Source: Staphylococcus sp. M0911 (GTDB lineage Bacteria; Bacillota; Bacilli; Staphylococcales; Staphylococcaceae). From it: DNA of 64,000 bases. The translations under genes and the position numbers were made by a program. Position 1 is the stretch's first letter. Each line of letters begins with the position of its first letter. The notes under the pieces were generated by a model, which did no database searches, was not told the DNA's origin, and saw nothing but the letters and a program-made list of their open reading frames with translations. The stretch is taken from positions 496,001 to 560,000 of the forward strand of contig NZ_CP022881.1 in assembly GCF_003491325.1 (NCBI RefSeq). The letters are read 5' to 3'. This document shows, piece by piece, positions 25,655-34,776 of this stretch.

Positions 25655-26437
25655 ATGAAAAGACTTTTATTTTGTGTCATTGCATTAGTATTTGTATTAG
25701 CAGCATGTGGTAACAATTCAAGCAAAGATAGTAAATCAAGTAGTAAAGATGACAATACAATCCGAGTGGGTACGGAAGGTACATACGCACCTTTCACATT
25801 CCACAATAAGCAAGACAAGTTAACTGGTTACGATATTGATGTTATTAAAGCAGTAGCGAAAGAAGAAGGACTTAAATTGAAATTTAACGAAACATCTTGG
25901 GACTCAATGTTTGCAGGACTAGATGCAGGTCGTTTTGATGTGATTGCCAACCAAGTAGGTATTAATAAAGATAGAGAGAAAAAATACAAATTCTCTAATC
26001 CTTATACTTATTCAAGTGCGGTATTAGTCGTACGTGAAAATGAAAAAAATATTAAATCATTCAATGATGTTAAAGGTAAAAAGTTAGCACAAACATTTAC
26101 TTCTAACTATGGTCAATTAGCTAAAGATAAAGGCGCTAAAATCACAAAAGTTGATGGATTTAACCAATCAATGGACTTATTATTATCTAATCGTGTAGAT
26201 GCTACATTTAACGATAGCCTCTCATATTTAGATTATAAAAAGCAAAAGCCTAACGCTAAAATCAAGGCAATTAAAGGTGACGCTGAGAAAAACAAATCAG
26301 CATTCGCTTTCTCTAAAAAAGTTGATGATAAAACTGTACAAAAATTCAATGACGGATTGAAGAAAATTGAAGAGAGTGGCGAACTTAAAAAAATAGGTAA
26401 GAAATGGTTTGGTCAAGATGTTTCTAAACCTGAATAG
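25655..26437 (+). CDS. tcyA: Cystine ABC transporter substrate-binding lipoprotein TcyA
   Basis: A 260-residue type-II periplasmic-binding fold lipoprotein with lipobox LAACG (Cys18). GTEGTYAPFTFHNKQDKLTGYDIDVIKAVAKE and GRFDVIANQVGINKDREKKYKFSNPY are the amino-acid-binding signature of the polar amino-acid (PAAT) family. With TcyB and TcyC it imports cystine and related sulfur compounds. AAGGGAG sets the ATG. The three genes overlap, forming one operon. Confidence 0.92.
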   Translation: MKRLLFCVIALVFVLAACGNNSSKDSKSSSKDDNTIRVGTEGTYAPFTFHNKQDKLTGYDIDVIKAVAKEEGLKLKFNETSWDSMFAGLDAGRFDVIANQVGINKDREKKYKFSNPYTYSSAVLVVRENEKNIKSFNDVKGKKLAQTFTSNYGQLAKDKGAKITKVDGFNQSMDLLLSNRVDATFNDSLSYLDYKKQKPNAKIKAIKGDAEKNKSAFAFSKKVDDKTVQKFNDGLKKIEESGELKKIGKKWFGQDVSKPE

Positions 26438-27137
26438 TGAACAACTTCATGCTTTAGACGCTGCAAAGCAAGCATTTGGACCTATGTTAGAAGGATTAGT
26501 GAAATATTCTATCCCAATCACACTTGTAACATTTGTATTAGGCTTAATCATTGCCTTATTTACAGCACTAATGCGTATTTCTACAAGTAAAGTATTAAAA
26601 GGTATTGCGCGTGTATACGTATCAATCATTCGTGGTACACCAATGATTGTTCAATTATTTATTATATTTTATGGTATTCCAGAATTAGGAAGACTCTTAA
26701 CAAACGATGCTGATAACCAATGGACATTAGCACCAGTTATCGCAGCTATTATAGGGTTATCACTTAATGTGGGTGCGTACGCATCTGAAATTATTCGTGG
26801 TGGTATCATTTCTATACCAAAAGGACAGACAGAAGCGGCTTATTCAATCGGAATGAATTATCGCCAAACTGTTCAACGTATTATTCTGCCACAAGCGATT
26901 CGTGTATCAATTCCAGCATTAGGTAATACCTTCTTAGGTCTTATTAAAGATACATCTTTATTAGGATTTATCTTAGTGGCTGAAATGTTCCGTAAAGCAC
27001 AAGAAGTTGCTTCAACTTCTTATGAATATTTAACGATTTATCTTTTAGTTGCATTAATGTATTGGGTCGTTTGTTTCATCATTTCAGTTATTCAAAGCTT
27101 TTATGAATCATACATTGAAAGAGGGTATCGCTCATGA
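26418..27137 (+). CDS. tcyB: Cystine ABC transporter permease TcyB
   Basis: A 239-residue PAAT permease with five helices and the ABC-permease EAA loop [33 protein letters not shown]. It begins inside tcyA (20-base overlap), so translation is coupled. The ATG at 26418 is preferred over a TTG three codons earlier because homologues begin [10 protein letters not shown] strong ribosome site is absent, as expected for a coupled start. Confidence 0.92.
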   Translation: MFLNLNSEQLHALDAAKQAFGPMLEGLVKYSIPITLVTFVLGLIIALFTALMRISTSKVLKGIARVYVSIIRGTPMIVQLFIIFYGIPELGRLLTNDADNQWTLAPVIAAIIGLSLNVGAYASEIIRGGIISIPKGQTEAAYSIGMNYRQTVQRIILPQAIRVSIPALGNTFLGLIKDTSLLGFILVAEMFRKAQEVASTSYEYLTIYLLVALMYWVVCFIISVIQSFYESYIERGYRS

Positions 27138-27859
27138 TCGAATTATCGAATATTCATAAATCATTTAATCAAACAGAAGTGATTAAAGGTATCGATTTAA
27201 AAGTGGATAAGGGCGAAGTTGTGACTTTAGTTGGACGTTCCGGTTCAGGTAAAACAACACTCTTACGTATGATGAATGCTTTAGAAATACCGACTGAAGG
27301 TACAGTTTTTGTTAATGGTAAAACATATACTGCAAAGGACAAAAAATCACAGATTGAAGTACGTAAACAGTCCGGGATGGTGTTCCAAAGTTATAATTTA
27401 TTCCCACACAAGACTGCGCTAGAGAATGTCATGGAAGGTTTAGTGACTGTTAAGAAGCAAAGTAAATCAGAAGCTAAAACAAAAGCACTAGAGCTACTAG
27501 AAAAAGTAGGCTTAACACATGTGAAAGATCAACGCCCACATGCATTATCCGGTGGTCAACAACAACGTGTAGCGATTGCTAGAGCTTTAGCTATGAATCC
27601 TAAAGTTATGCTATTTGATGAACCAACATCTGCACTTGATCCTGAACTTGTTAATGACGTATTGAAAGTGATTAAAGATTTAGCACAAGAAGGTATGACG
27701 ATGGTCATCGTTACACATGAAATGCGATTTGCTAAAGAAGTATCCAACCAAATTGTATTTATTCATGAAGGTAAAATAGGCGAGCAGGGTACACCTGACG
27801 ATATTTTTAACCGTCCACAAACAGATGAACTTAAACGTTTCTTAAATGTTATTCAATAG
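27134..27859 (+). CDS. tcyC: Cystine ABC transporter ATP-binding protein TcyC
   Basis: A 241-residue ABC ATPase with Walker [12 protein letters not shown]-loop [11 protein letters not shown], signature [15 protein letters not shown], Walker [15 protein letters not shown] and the H-switch VTHEM. It starts at ATGA, overlapping the tcyB stop by 4 bases. It powers cystine import. The terminator at 27876 ends the operon. Confidence 0.95.
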   Translation: MIELSNIHKSFNQTEVIKGIDLKVDKGEVVTLVGRSGSGKTTLLRMMNALEIPTEGTVFVNGKTYTAKDKKSQIEVRKQSGMVFQSYNLFPHKTALENVMEGLVTVKKQSKSEAKTKALELLEKVGLTHVKDQRPHALSGGQQQRVAIARALAMNPKVMLFDEPTSALDPELVNDVLKVIKDLAQEGMTMVIVTHEMRFAKEVSNQIVFIHEGKIGEQGTPDDIFNRPQTDELKRFLNVIQ

Positions 27860-27875
27860 TATTTATAAGAAAAAG

Positions 27876-27910
27876 AAATCCCAGTGAATTCAGTTTCACT
27901 GGGATTTTTT
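27876..27910. terminator. Bidirectional terminator between tcyC and fmhA
   Basis: AAATCCCAGTGAA / TTCACTGGGATTT 13-bp stem with a T-run. Confidence 0.9.
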
Positions 27911-27917
27911 AGTATAC

Positions 27918-29168
27918 TTATTTTTTTCTGTTTTCAATTAATTCTTTTACATGGTAGAACAATGGTTTAATCGGTTTAACAAAGTCTCCGATATATTCAT
28001 ATACATTAGCGTTAAAGCCTTCTTTAAAGCGTTGAACACCATAATCTTCAGCATCTTCACTAAAGTCGCCAGTAATACCATAGAAGTTGTAACGATCAAT
28101 ATGATGTGCTTTGGCAAATTTAATCATTTCCCATTGCAAACGGTATGCTCCCATATAAGGGTTATATCTTGGATTAGAACCACTAGATAAGTAATATACT
28201 TCATGGTCGTTATAAATATATATTGCAGCGGCTAAGTTCAATACTTGACCTTCTTTTGCAATTTCATCTTTAGTTTGGCTAATCTTACGTTCGTTGCTAT
28301 CGTATTGTTGTTTAATTTGCGTATGCTTTGTTTTATTTTTCTTAGAATTTGGATTCTCTTGTAGAGATGTTTCTACATCATGAAGTTGTTTTGATAAATC
28401 CTTGTGTTTATCTTCTAGAGTAGTGAGATATTCTTGTAAATCGATATAGGCTAATTTAAGCATAGCATTGTCGCCATATGTTTTTTGTAACTCTTCAAAG
28501 TAGGGTTGGTCACGGAATTTGAAACCATGTTTTTCTTCTGCCATTCTAAATAAATCAAAGAATGTACCCGTTTCATCTATAGATAACGTACGTACTTTCA
28601 CGCCCATTTCATATGTTTTTTTAATATTACGACGTGTTTGATAGTCCATTTCTTTCATTAATTGATCTTCTGATTTACCTTTTAAATCTAGGACAGAAAG
28701 CCAACGAATTTGGCTCATCATATCATATCCAACTGTATAACCTTGGTGTTTATAGCCTAAATCTTCCATTGTTTTGATAACAGCACGGTTATCGAATGAT
28801 TTTAAAATTTCACCATCAGCATTTCTTAAATTTTCGAGAATGTAAGGATCAACAAGTACATATAAACAAAGATGTTTCTTCAAGTATGAAGTTAAAGATT
28901 TAAAGAAGAAATGTACTAGTGATAAGTTATTATAGTCCATGACTGGACCGCGATGTGTATAAAAATATTTAAAGAATTTTAATGTACGTGCTTCAGTTAA
29001 AAGACAAGCTGCAATGACCTCATCTTTGTCGTTTTTAACACCGACAAGATGAACGTCCCCACGCATTTCATGTCGATTATCATAATGAATGCTTGATTGT
29101 GTGTAATGTGAAAAATGTTCTGAAGTAAATTTACCGAATTCTTCGGATGTTAAGTTTACGAATTTCAA
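27918..29168 (-). CDS. fmhA: FemABX family peptidyltransferase FmhA
   Basis: A 416-residue protein of the Fem family, which adds amino acids from aminoacyl-tRNA to lipid-linked peptidoglycan precursors. It has two GNAT-like halves, with a helical coiled-coil arm (about residues 240-305) inserted as in FemA. NFYGITGDFSEDAEDYGVQRFKEGF near the C-terminus is the Fem signature. Position next to tcyABC matches fmhA of S. aureus. FmhA's exact substrate is debated (serine incorporation into the bridge has been linked to FmhA/FmhC). The TTG start follows GAGGGGAAG. Confidence 0.88.
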   Translation of the reverse strand: MKFVNLTSEEFGKFTSEHFSHYTQSSIHYDNRHEMRGDVHLVGVKNDKDEVIAACLLTEARTLKFFKYFYTHRGPVMDYNNLSLVHFFFKSLTSYLKKHLCLYVLVDPYILENLRNADGEILKSFDNRAVIKTMEDLGYKHQGYTVGYDMMSQIRWLSVLDLKGKSEDQLMKEMDYQTRRNIKKTYEMGVKVRTLSIDETGTFFDLFRMAEEKHGFKFRDQPYFEELQKTYGDNAMLKLAYIDLQEYLTTLEDKHKDLSKQLHDVETSLQENPNSKKNKTKHTQIKQQYDSNERKISQTKDEIAKEGQVLNLAAAIYIYNDHEVYYLSSGSNPRYNPYMGAYRLQWEMIKFAKAHHIDRYNFYGITGDFSEDAEDYGVQRFKEGFNANVYEYIGDFVKPIKPLFYHVKELIENRKK

Positions 29169-29457
29169 TATATATCTTCCCCTCTAGAAATAAAAACTAA
29201 TGAATAAATCGTCAATAATTATATTATCAAAATACTACTATCATTACACATCATAACATAAAAAATAGCGTCATACTTTTGTATGATGTGATAAAATCAT
29301 ACATTCTATTTATTTTTAAAATTAATTTAAAATTGTGTTTTTTGTATTAATTGATACTGTTATGCTCTGCATTCTATGATAAAATTTAGAGTGAAAGATG
29401 ACATGATTTAAAATAAGATTTCATTTCATATGAGTCATATTATCGGGAGTGAACATA

Positions 29458-29817
29458 TTGAAGAGATTCGTAGTGATGATTAGTATATTAACGCTAATAC
29501 TAGTTGGATGTAGTAGTGGAAAGTATACAGATAAAATTGATAAAGCGGTTAAGCTACAAGAAAAGAAACAAACTAAAATAGCCAAAAGAGATGCTGGCGA
29601 TGAAGTGAAGCACTTTGATAAAAAGGATGCTAATATCTATGTTTATGATAAAGGTAAATACGTTATCTTAGCATATAAACCTTTAAGTGATGATGAAGAA
29701 GTCCGTTATTATACTTATGAGTTTAATGGTAAAAAAGCTAAATATAAAGAAAACTTTAACTCAAAAGGTTATTATCAAGAACATGATCCGGATTACAAAG
29801 AAGAAAATATGCGCTAG
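29458..29817 (+). CDS. DUF4467 cystatin-like lipoprotein
   Basis: A 119-residue lipoprotein with lipobox ILVGC (Cys18) and a Lys-rich cystatin-like domain (KIDKAVKLQEKKQTKIAKRDAGDEVKHFDKKD...YYTYEFNGKKAKY), which fits DUF4467. TTG at 29458 is chosen because GGGAGTG lies 6 bases before it. A GTG three codons earlier is overlapped by that site. It is 26 bases from the next lipoprotein gene, so probably co-transcribed. Confidence 0.78.
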   Translation: MKRFVVMISILTLILVGCSSGKYTDKIDKAVKLQEKKQTKIAKRDAGDEVKHFDKKDANIYVYDKGKYVILAYKPLSDDEEVRYYTYEFNGKKAKYKENFNSKGYYQEHDPDYKEENMR

Positions 29818-29843
29818 CCTGCTATAAGTGATAAGGAGCAACA

Positions 29844-30443
29844 ATGAAAAAATTAATCGGTATGATATGTATAAGTTTAATCATCGTGTTAGTAAGTGGT
29901 TGTGGTAAAGAAGAGGTGAAATCACCTCAAGCCACTAAAGATGGTAAACCACTTATTGTTATTTATGGTGATTTTAAATGTCCATATTGTAAAAAGGTTG
30001 AAAAGAATGTGATGCCTAAACTTAAAGAGAAATATTTAAACAACCATAAAGCGGAAATTAAATACGTTAATATGGCATTTTTAGGTAAAGATTCAATTAT
30101 AGGGTCAAGAGCAGGTCATGCAGTTCAAAATATTGCACCTCGTTCTTATTTACAATTTCAAAAATTAATGTTCGAGCATCAACAAGATGAAAAGAAAGCG
30201 TGGATTACTGAAAAAGTAGTTGACCAACAGATTGATCATTTGAATATTTCTGCAGATCAAAAAGAAAAAATAAAGTCAGAATATAAAACTAAAAATAGTG
30301 CCGCATGGAAAGCTGCAAATAAAGATAAGAAAGATACAAAAGCACATCATATTGAGACAGCGCCAACAGTTTTTATCAATGGCAAAAAAGTGGAAGATCC
30401 ATATCACTTTAAAGAATATGATAAATTACTTCAATCAAAATAA
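29844..30443 (+). CDS. DsbA-like thiol-disulfide oxidoreductase lipoprotein
   Basis: A 199-residue lipoprotein with lipobox LVSGC (Cys20), then a thioredoxin fold with the active site C46-P-Y-C49 in YGDFKCPYCKK. ETAPTVFINGKKV carries the cis-proline (T-P-T-V-F) near the C-terminus. The helical insertion (about residues 95-155) is DsbA-like. It would form or isomerise disulfides at the outer face of the membrane. AAGGAGC precedes the ATG. It is distinct from the housekeeping staphylococcal DsbA. Confidence 0.85.
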   Translation: MKKLIGMICISLIIVLVSGCGKEEVKSPQATKDGKPLIVIYGDFKCPYCKKVEKNVMPKLKEKYLNNHKAEIKYVNMAFLGKDSIIGSRAGHAVQNIAPRSYLQFQKLMFEHQQDEKKAWITEKVVDQQIDHLNISADQKEKIKSEYKTKNSAAWKAANKDKKDTKAHHIETAPTVFINGKKVEDPYHFKEYDKLLQSK

Positions 30444-30458
30444 ATCATTTATATAATG

Positions 30459-30535
30459 AGGTCGGGATTTATGCCTGTATTTTGGACGACGAGGAATCGT
30501 TTCCAATTTGCAGTAGCATTATATCTCGACCTTTT
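30459..30535 (+). repeat. Intergenic stem-loop (GGTCGGGAT type)
   Basis: GAGGTCGGGAT at 30460 pairs with ATATCTCGACCTT near 30521-30533 around a roughly 50-nt interior, ending in TTTTATT. It works as a large terminator and resembles other GGGA-type intergenic hairpins at 32644 and 33729. The rest of the gap up to 30671 shows nothing I can name. Confidence 0.5.
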
Positions 30536-30671
30536 ATTGATATTGTAAAAATTTAATAAAGATGATGGATAACTAGCTAGGTAATGGTGATACTGGGTAT
30601 GGTCATATAAAGTTTAAATTATTTTGAATATTTAAAAGATAAGATTGATACAAAAAGTTGTATGGATAGGC

Positions 30672-30724
30672 TTGTTTTTTGTGAAAGTAAGGTATATAAT
30701 TTTTAATCGTAATAATTACTATTT
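30672..30724 (+). promoter_or_regulatory. adcA promoter with Zur box
   Basis: TTGTTT (30672), 17 bp, TATAAT (30695-30700). The Zur-type 20-mer AATCGTAATAATTACTATTT covers 30705-30724, from just after the -10 to the ribosome site AGGAGG. Zinc-loaded Zur bound there would block transcription. Confidence 0.8.
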
Positions 30725-30736
30725 AGGAGGAACGAT

Positions 30737-31738
30737 ATGAAAAGAAAATTAAGTTTATTGCTACTTATTCCTCTTATGATATTAGCACTTGCTGCATGTG
30801 GCAACGGTGATGATCATAAAAAAGGAGATAAGTTAAAAGTCAATACAACAGTATATCCATTGAAATCATTTACAGAACAAATTGGTGGTAAATATGTAGA
30901 TGTTAAATCAATTTATCCAGCGGGCGCAGATTTACATAGTTATGAACCTACTCAAAAAGATATGATGAGTGCAGCAAAATCTGATTTATTCATTTACACT
31001 GGTGACGATTTAGACCCAGTAGCTAAAAAAGTGGCTTCAACTATTAAAAAAGATGATAAAAAACTATCTCTACAAGATAAAATTAGCAAAAATGATTTAT
31101 TAGCTGATCACCATCATCATGAAGGTGAAGAAGAACATCATGGCGAAGAAGAACATCACCATCATGGTAAATATGATCCGCACGTTTGGTTAGATCCTAA
31201 GATGGACCAAACATTCGCTAAAGAGATTAAAGATCAACTTGTGAAAAAAGATCCAGATCATAAGAAATATTATGAAAAGAACTATAAAAAATTAAACAAA
31301 GATCTAGAGAATATTGATAAAGATATGAAAGATGCGACTAAAGGTAAAAAAGGTAATGCAGTATTTATCTCTCATGAATCTTTAGGTTATCTTTCTAATC
31401 GTTATGGATTCGAACAAATAGGTGTTCAAAATATGAGTGCAGAAGATCCATCACAAAAAGATCTTACAAACATTGTGAAAGAAATTAAAAAGAATAAAGT
31501 AGAATACATTTTATATGAAGAAAATGTATCCAATAAGATCACTGACACAATTAGAAAAGAAACAGACGCGAAACCATTAAAATTCAACAATATGGAATCT
31601 GTAACTAAAGAACAACAAAATAAAAAAGGTCTTTCATATCAATCATTAATGAAAGAAAACATTAAAAACATTAAAAAAGCTTTAGATAGTAAAATTAAAG
31701 TAAAAGATGAAGAGCATGAACACGAGCATGAACACTAA
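30737..31738 (+). CDS. adcA: Zinc ABC transporter substrate-binding lipoprotein AdcA (ZinT domain absent)
   Basis: A 333-residue cluster A-I (ZnuA-type) metal-binding lipoprotein with lipobox LAACG (Cys21), YPLKSFTEQIGG and YPAGADLHSYEPTQKD (first His ligand). A His/Glu-rich flexible loop (about residues 118-142) precedes YDPHVWLDPK. ISHESLGYLSNRYGF and LYEENVSNK follow. The protein ends with an EHEHEHEH tail. S. aureus AdcA continues with a ZinT domain to about 515 residues. Here the frame stops before it, and no remnant is seen downstream. No permease or ATPase gene lies nearby. In staphylococci the AdcBC partners are encoded elsewhere. Confidence 0.88.
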   Translation: MKRKLSLLLLIPLMILALAACGNGDDHKKGDKLKVNTTVYPLKSFTEQIGGKYVDVKSIYPAGADLHSYEPTQKDMMSAAKSDLFIYTGDDLDPVAKKVASTIKKDDKKLSLQDKISKNDLLADHHHHEGEEEHHGEEEHHHHGKYDPHVWLDPKMDQTFAKEIKDQLVKKDPDHKKYYEKNYKKLNKDLENIDKDMKDATKGKKGNAVFISHESLGYLSNRYGFEQIGVQNMSAEDPSQKDLTNIVKEIKKNKVEYILYEENVSNKITDTIRKETDAKPLKFNNMESVTKEQQNKKGLSYQSLMKENIKNIKKALDSKIKVKDEEHEHEHEH

Positions 31739-31757
31739 TTAATATGAGATAAACAGT

Positions 31758-31806
31758 AACACCTCAGATGTTAGAATTTGATTCTAGCATGATGAGGTGT
31801 TTTTTA
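31758..31806 (+). terminator. adcA terminator
   Basis: AACACCTCA / TGAGGTGTT stem with a paired inner part (TTAGAAT/ATTCTAG), followed by TTTTTT. Confidence 0.87.
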
Positions 31807-31885
31807 TGATTCAATTTTTAGTAACTTCTAATCTATTTTGCTATGATAAAATTGATTTTAATAATCAAAACTTAGGAGAATATAA

Positions 31886-32356
31886 ATGACTATTAAAGTA
31901 GAGAAAAATAAAATTATCTTTTCAAGAACATTTACAGGAACGATTCATGAACTATTTAACGCATATACACAAGAAGATTTGTTTAAACAATGGTTTCACC
32001 CAGAAGGTGCTTCTACAGAAGTATTTGAATTCAATGTTGAAGAAGGTGGACATGCGTTCTTTGCTATTCACACACCTGATATGACAAGTTACACGCGTTC
32101 AGAATATAAAAAAATTGAAAAACCTAATTACATTGAATACTTAGACTTTTTCGCTACACCTGAAGGTGACAAAGATCCTAACATGCCTGGCATGCATATC
32201 ACAATTGAATTTGAGGAAAAGCAACCTAATCAAACTACAGTGACGTCAACATCCGTTTTACCTTCAAAAGAGGCTGCACAACAAGCGCTTGATATGGGGG
32301 TCGAAGAAGGTATGAATTCAACATTAGACCAATTAGAAAAACTATTAAAATCATAA
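31886..32356 (+). CDS. SRPBCC / AHSA1 domain protein
   Basis: A 156-residue START-like (SRPBCC) protein of the Activator-of-Hsp90-ATPase-homologue-1 type. It has FSRTFTGTIHELFNAYTQEDLFKQWFHPEG at the start, FNVEEGGHAFFAIHTPDM in the middle, and a C-terminal amphipathic helix (GMNSTLDQLEKLLKS) that closes the hydrophobic cavity. The ligand is unknown. TTAGGAG precedes the ATG. Confidence 0.85.
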   Translation: MTIKVEKNKIIFSRTFTGTIHELFNAYTQEDLFKQWFHPEGASTEVFEFNVEEGGHAFFAIHTPDMTSYTRSEYKKIEKPNYIEYLDFFATPEGDKDPNMPGMHITIEFEEKQPNQTTVTSTSVLPSKEAAQQALDMGVEEGMNSTLDQLEKLLKS

Positions 32357-32439
32357 TTGTAAATAAATTGTGCCAATCGTGGAAGTTCATATGGGTGTAT
32401 CATTGAATTGAAATCTTATTAAAAAAAGAGGTTGATTTG

Positions 32440-32619
32440 ATGAAAAAAAGATATCTAATTGTATTAGGACTATACTCATTTACACATTTAATTTCGGCGG
32501 TTGTCATTAACTCCAAATGTTTTGCTAACCAATATGTGCGTTTTATATTAAGAACGCTACTAGGGTATAGTATTTTTGCATCAGGATTACATTATTTTTC
32601 AAAATTAAAACGAAAATAA
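32440..32619 (+). CDS. Small membrane protein (59 aa), unknown
   Basis: A short frame with AAAGAGG about 8 bases before its ATG. It encodes 59 residues with two hydrophobic stretches (residues 5-21 and 33-50) and a basic C-terminus (KLKRK). There is no recognisable family. The ribosome site and the hairpin at 32644 after its stop make a real gene plausible. Confidence 0.5.
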   Translation: MKKRYLIVLGLYSFTHLISAVVINSKCFANQYVRFILRTLLGYSIFASGLHYFSKLKRK

Positions 32620-32643
32620 TTGGATCGCTAATATTTAAATATG

Positions 32644-32690
32644 GACTGGGGTGGGGACAATTATTATGTCTCTATCTCAGTTTTTCTCTT
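32644..32690 (+). terminator. Terminator/GGGACA-type intergenic hairpin
   Basis: ACTGGGGTGGGGACA pairs through several G-U pairs with TGTCTCTATCTCAGT, followed by TTTTTCTCTTTT. Confidence 0.65.
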
Positions 32691-32897
32691 TTATATTGGT
32701 TTGGTTATTCAGTTGTCTCAAATGTTAGATGAGACAATCATTAAATTGAAATGTAAAACCAATTCTATCAAATATTTATAAATAACTTAAAAAGCATTTT
32801 ATCATTTGTTAAAAAATTACCACTATTCATCATCTTTATTTCTTCATATAATGAATATGAAATAAATGATTTTAAAAAGATGGGAGTAATTGAGAAT

Positions 32898-33716
32898 ATG
32901 ATGGAAAATCGAAAAACTACCGAAGATACATACGCAACTAAGTCTATTATGGAAGCGGTAGTAAGCCAAGCGCAAATGAAAGAAGTCATGGCTGACAGAA
33001 CACCTATGCGTTATGCGTTAAAAGCAATGATGGCAGGATTCTTGTTATCTATTGTCACGGTATTTATGCTAGCTATTAAAACACAATTTGCTGCTACACA
33101 AATTGATGGTTTAATAAATTTACTTGGTGCCATCGCATTTAGTTTAGCCTTAGTATTAATTGTATTAACGAATTCAGAATTATTAACAAGTAATTTTATG
33201 TATCTAACAGTAGGTTGGTATTATAAAGCGATACGTTTGAATAAAGTGATATGGATATTTACATTTTGCTTTATCGGTAATGTACTTGGTGGAATTATCT
33301 TATTTTTCTTAATGAAATATGCACATGTGATGACACCAGAAATGACTGATGCACTAACTGAAACCGTACAAAAGAAAACGGAAGCATCAACGTGGTTAAA
33401 TATATTAGTAAAAGGTATTTTCTGTAATTTCTTTATTAATATAGGTATCTTTGTTTCTATGCAATTTAAAGAAGGATTAACAAAGGCTTTCTTTATTGCT
33501 TGTGGAGTAGTTGTGTTTGTCTTCATGGGTTATGAACACGTTGTATTTAATGCAGGGTTATTCTCAGGTATGCTTTTTTTCAATATTGATGGAATGTCCG
33601 GTTTAGGTGTGTTAAAAAATATTGTATTTGCTTTAATAGGTAATTACATTGGTGGTGGTATCTTTGTTGGATTAGTTTATGCATACTTAAATGGGCAACG
33701 TTCACAATTAAAATAA
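32898..33716 (+). CDS. nirC: Formate/nitrite transporter (FNT) family channel, NirC-like
   Basis: A 272-residue FNT protein with six helices. LTNSELLTSNFMYLTVG (the omega-loop/slit region), the Lys-bearing helix FCNFFINIGIFVSMQF, and GYEHVVFNAGLFSGM (central-His region) mark the family. NirC-type members pass nitrite. In S. aureus the gene at this location, near nirBD, is called nirC. GGGAG about 10 bases upstream supports ATG 32898 over the in-frame ATG at 32880. No NreC-type palindrome is seen in front of it. Confidence 0.82.
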   Translation: MMENRKTTEDTYATKSIMEAVVSQAQMKEVMADRTPMRYALKAMMAGFLLSIVTVFMLAIKTQFAATQIDGLINLLGAIAFSLALVLIVLTNSELLTSNFMYLTVGWYYKAIRLNKVIWIFTFCFIGNVLGGIILFFLMKYAHVMTPEMTDALTETVQKKTEASTWLNILVKGIFCNFFINIGIFVSMQFKEGLTKAFFIACGVVVFVFMGYEHVVFNAGLFSGMLFFNIDGMSGLGVLKNIVFALIGNYIGGGIFVGLVYAYLNGQRSQLK

Positions 33717-33728
33717 TAATATGTGTGT

Positions 33729-34069
33729 AACAGGTTGGGACATAAATATATTTCAAGTTACATTCATATATAGGCAGTAGTTGACTTACACATGCGTATT
33801 GACTCATGTGTTCAAATTAAGCTTTAGAGGTATACATGAACTAAAGTTCATGCATAAAATCGTCTAAGTAATAAATTACAAAGAAGGTCTAATGTACCAA
33901 GCTTTTTCATTTCTAGTTAACATTGCCGGGGTGACGGGCCCCAAACATAGAGAATTTCGAAAAGAAAATCTACAGATTTTAAAGTACACATTAGCTGTGG
34001 CTAATGCGTAAGAACCACTACATCATAAATGATTAGTGGTTCTTTATTATTTCTATCCCACCCCCTTAC
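33729..34069. repeat. STAR-like intergenic repeat region
   Basis: The 430-base gap holds no credible gene. Its ends are inverted repeats (GGTTGGGACATAAATA at 33730 against TATTTCTATCCCACCC near 34049). In the middle CGGGCCCCAAACATAGAGAA (about 33938-33957) is, on the other strand, a TATGTTTGGGGCCC core like staphylococcal STAR elements. A perfect 11-bp hairpin AAGAACCACTA / TAGTGGTTCTT lies at 34010-34042. Confidence 0.6.
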
Positions 34070-34166
34070 TTTTTTATAGATACCTATCAAACAAGTTGAT
34101 TGACTCTTGTCGTTTTTCTTTTTACGCTTAATGTCATGAATAGAGAAAATGAAGGACGTGAAGAGA

Positions 34167-34703
34167 ATGAGTAACGTGAATATAAGAATTGCAGATCAAA
34201 GTGATGTTTTATCGATTCATCGACTTATGTATGAAGCTTTTACGCCATTAAGAGAGCTAGGTATCGACTGGCCATCAGTGAATGCCACAGAGGAAATGGT
34301 AGCAGACAATATCAAACATAATACTACATTTGTATTAGAATTAAACGACACAATTATCTCAACAATTACAGTAAGATATCCTTGGGGGAGTATCAGAAGT
34401 ATTTCAGGTTATCCGTTCGTTTGGTGGTTTGCAACACAACCAGAATTTGATGGACAAGGTTATGGTAGTCAATTATTAAAATATGTAGAAGAAGACTTTT
34501 TAAGAGATACATTAAAGGCCTCAGCAGTCACATTAGGCACATCCGCGCGATTACATCCTTGGTTATTAAGTATTTATGAAAAAAGAGGATATGAAATATA
34601 TGCTGAGCATGAAAGCGATGATGGTGATTTAGGTGTGATTATGAGAAAAATATTAATTCCTGAACGCTTTGAAGAAAAGATTCTAGGCCAACCCCCATTT
34701 TAA
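34167..34703 (+). CDS. GNAT family N-acetyltransferase
   Basis: A 178-residue acetyltransferase: IRIADQSDVLSIHRLMYEAF (beta1-alpha1), WWFATQPEFDGQGYGSQLLKYVEE (motif A with Q-G-Y-G-S), and SIYEKRGYEIYAEH (motif B). ATG 34167 fits the AAGGA site better than the in-frame ATG at 34149. The substrate is unknown. Confidence 0.85.
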   Translation: MSNVNIRIADQSDVLSIHRLMYEAFTPLRELGIDWPSVNATEEMVADNIKHNTTFVLELNDTIISTITVRYPWGSIRSISGYPFVWWFATQPEFDGQGYGSQLLKYVEEDFLRDTLKASAVTLGTSARLHPWLLSIYEKRGYEIYAEHESDDGDLGVIMRKILIPERFEEKILGQPPF

Positions 34704-34723
34704 AATTAATCACAAAGGGTTAA

Positions 34724-34769
34724 AAAATAGCCAGTAAATGAGTTGGATTATTCATTTACTGGCTATTTT
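34724..34769. terminator. Bidirectional terminator
   Basis: AAAATAGCCAGTAAATGA / TCATTTACTGGCTATTTT perfect 18-bp stem. Confidence 0.92.
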
Positions 34770-34776
34770 AATTCTA

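Noticed and set aside
32768..32989. 73-residue minus-strand frame across the start of nirC
   Set aside because: Overlaps a well-supported gene start and lacks a ribosome site.
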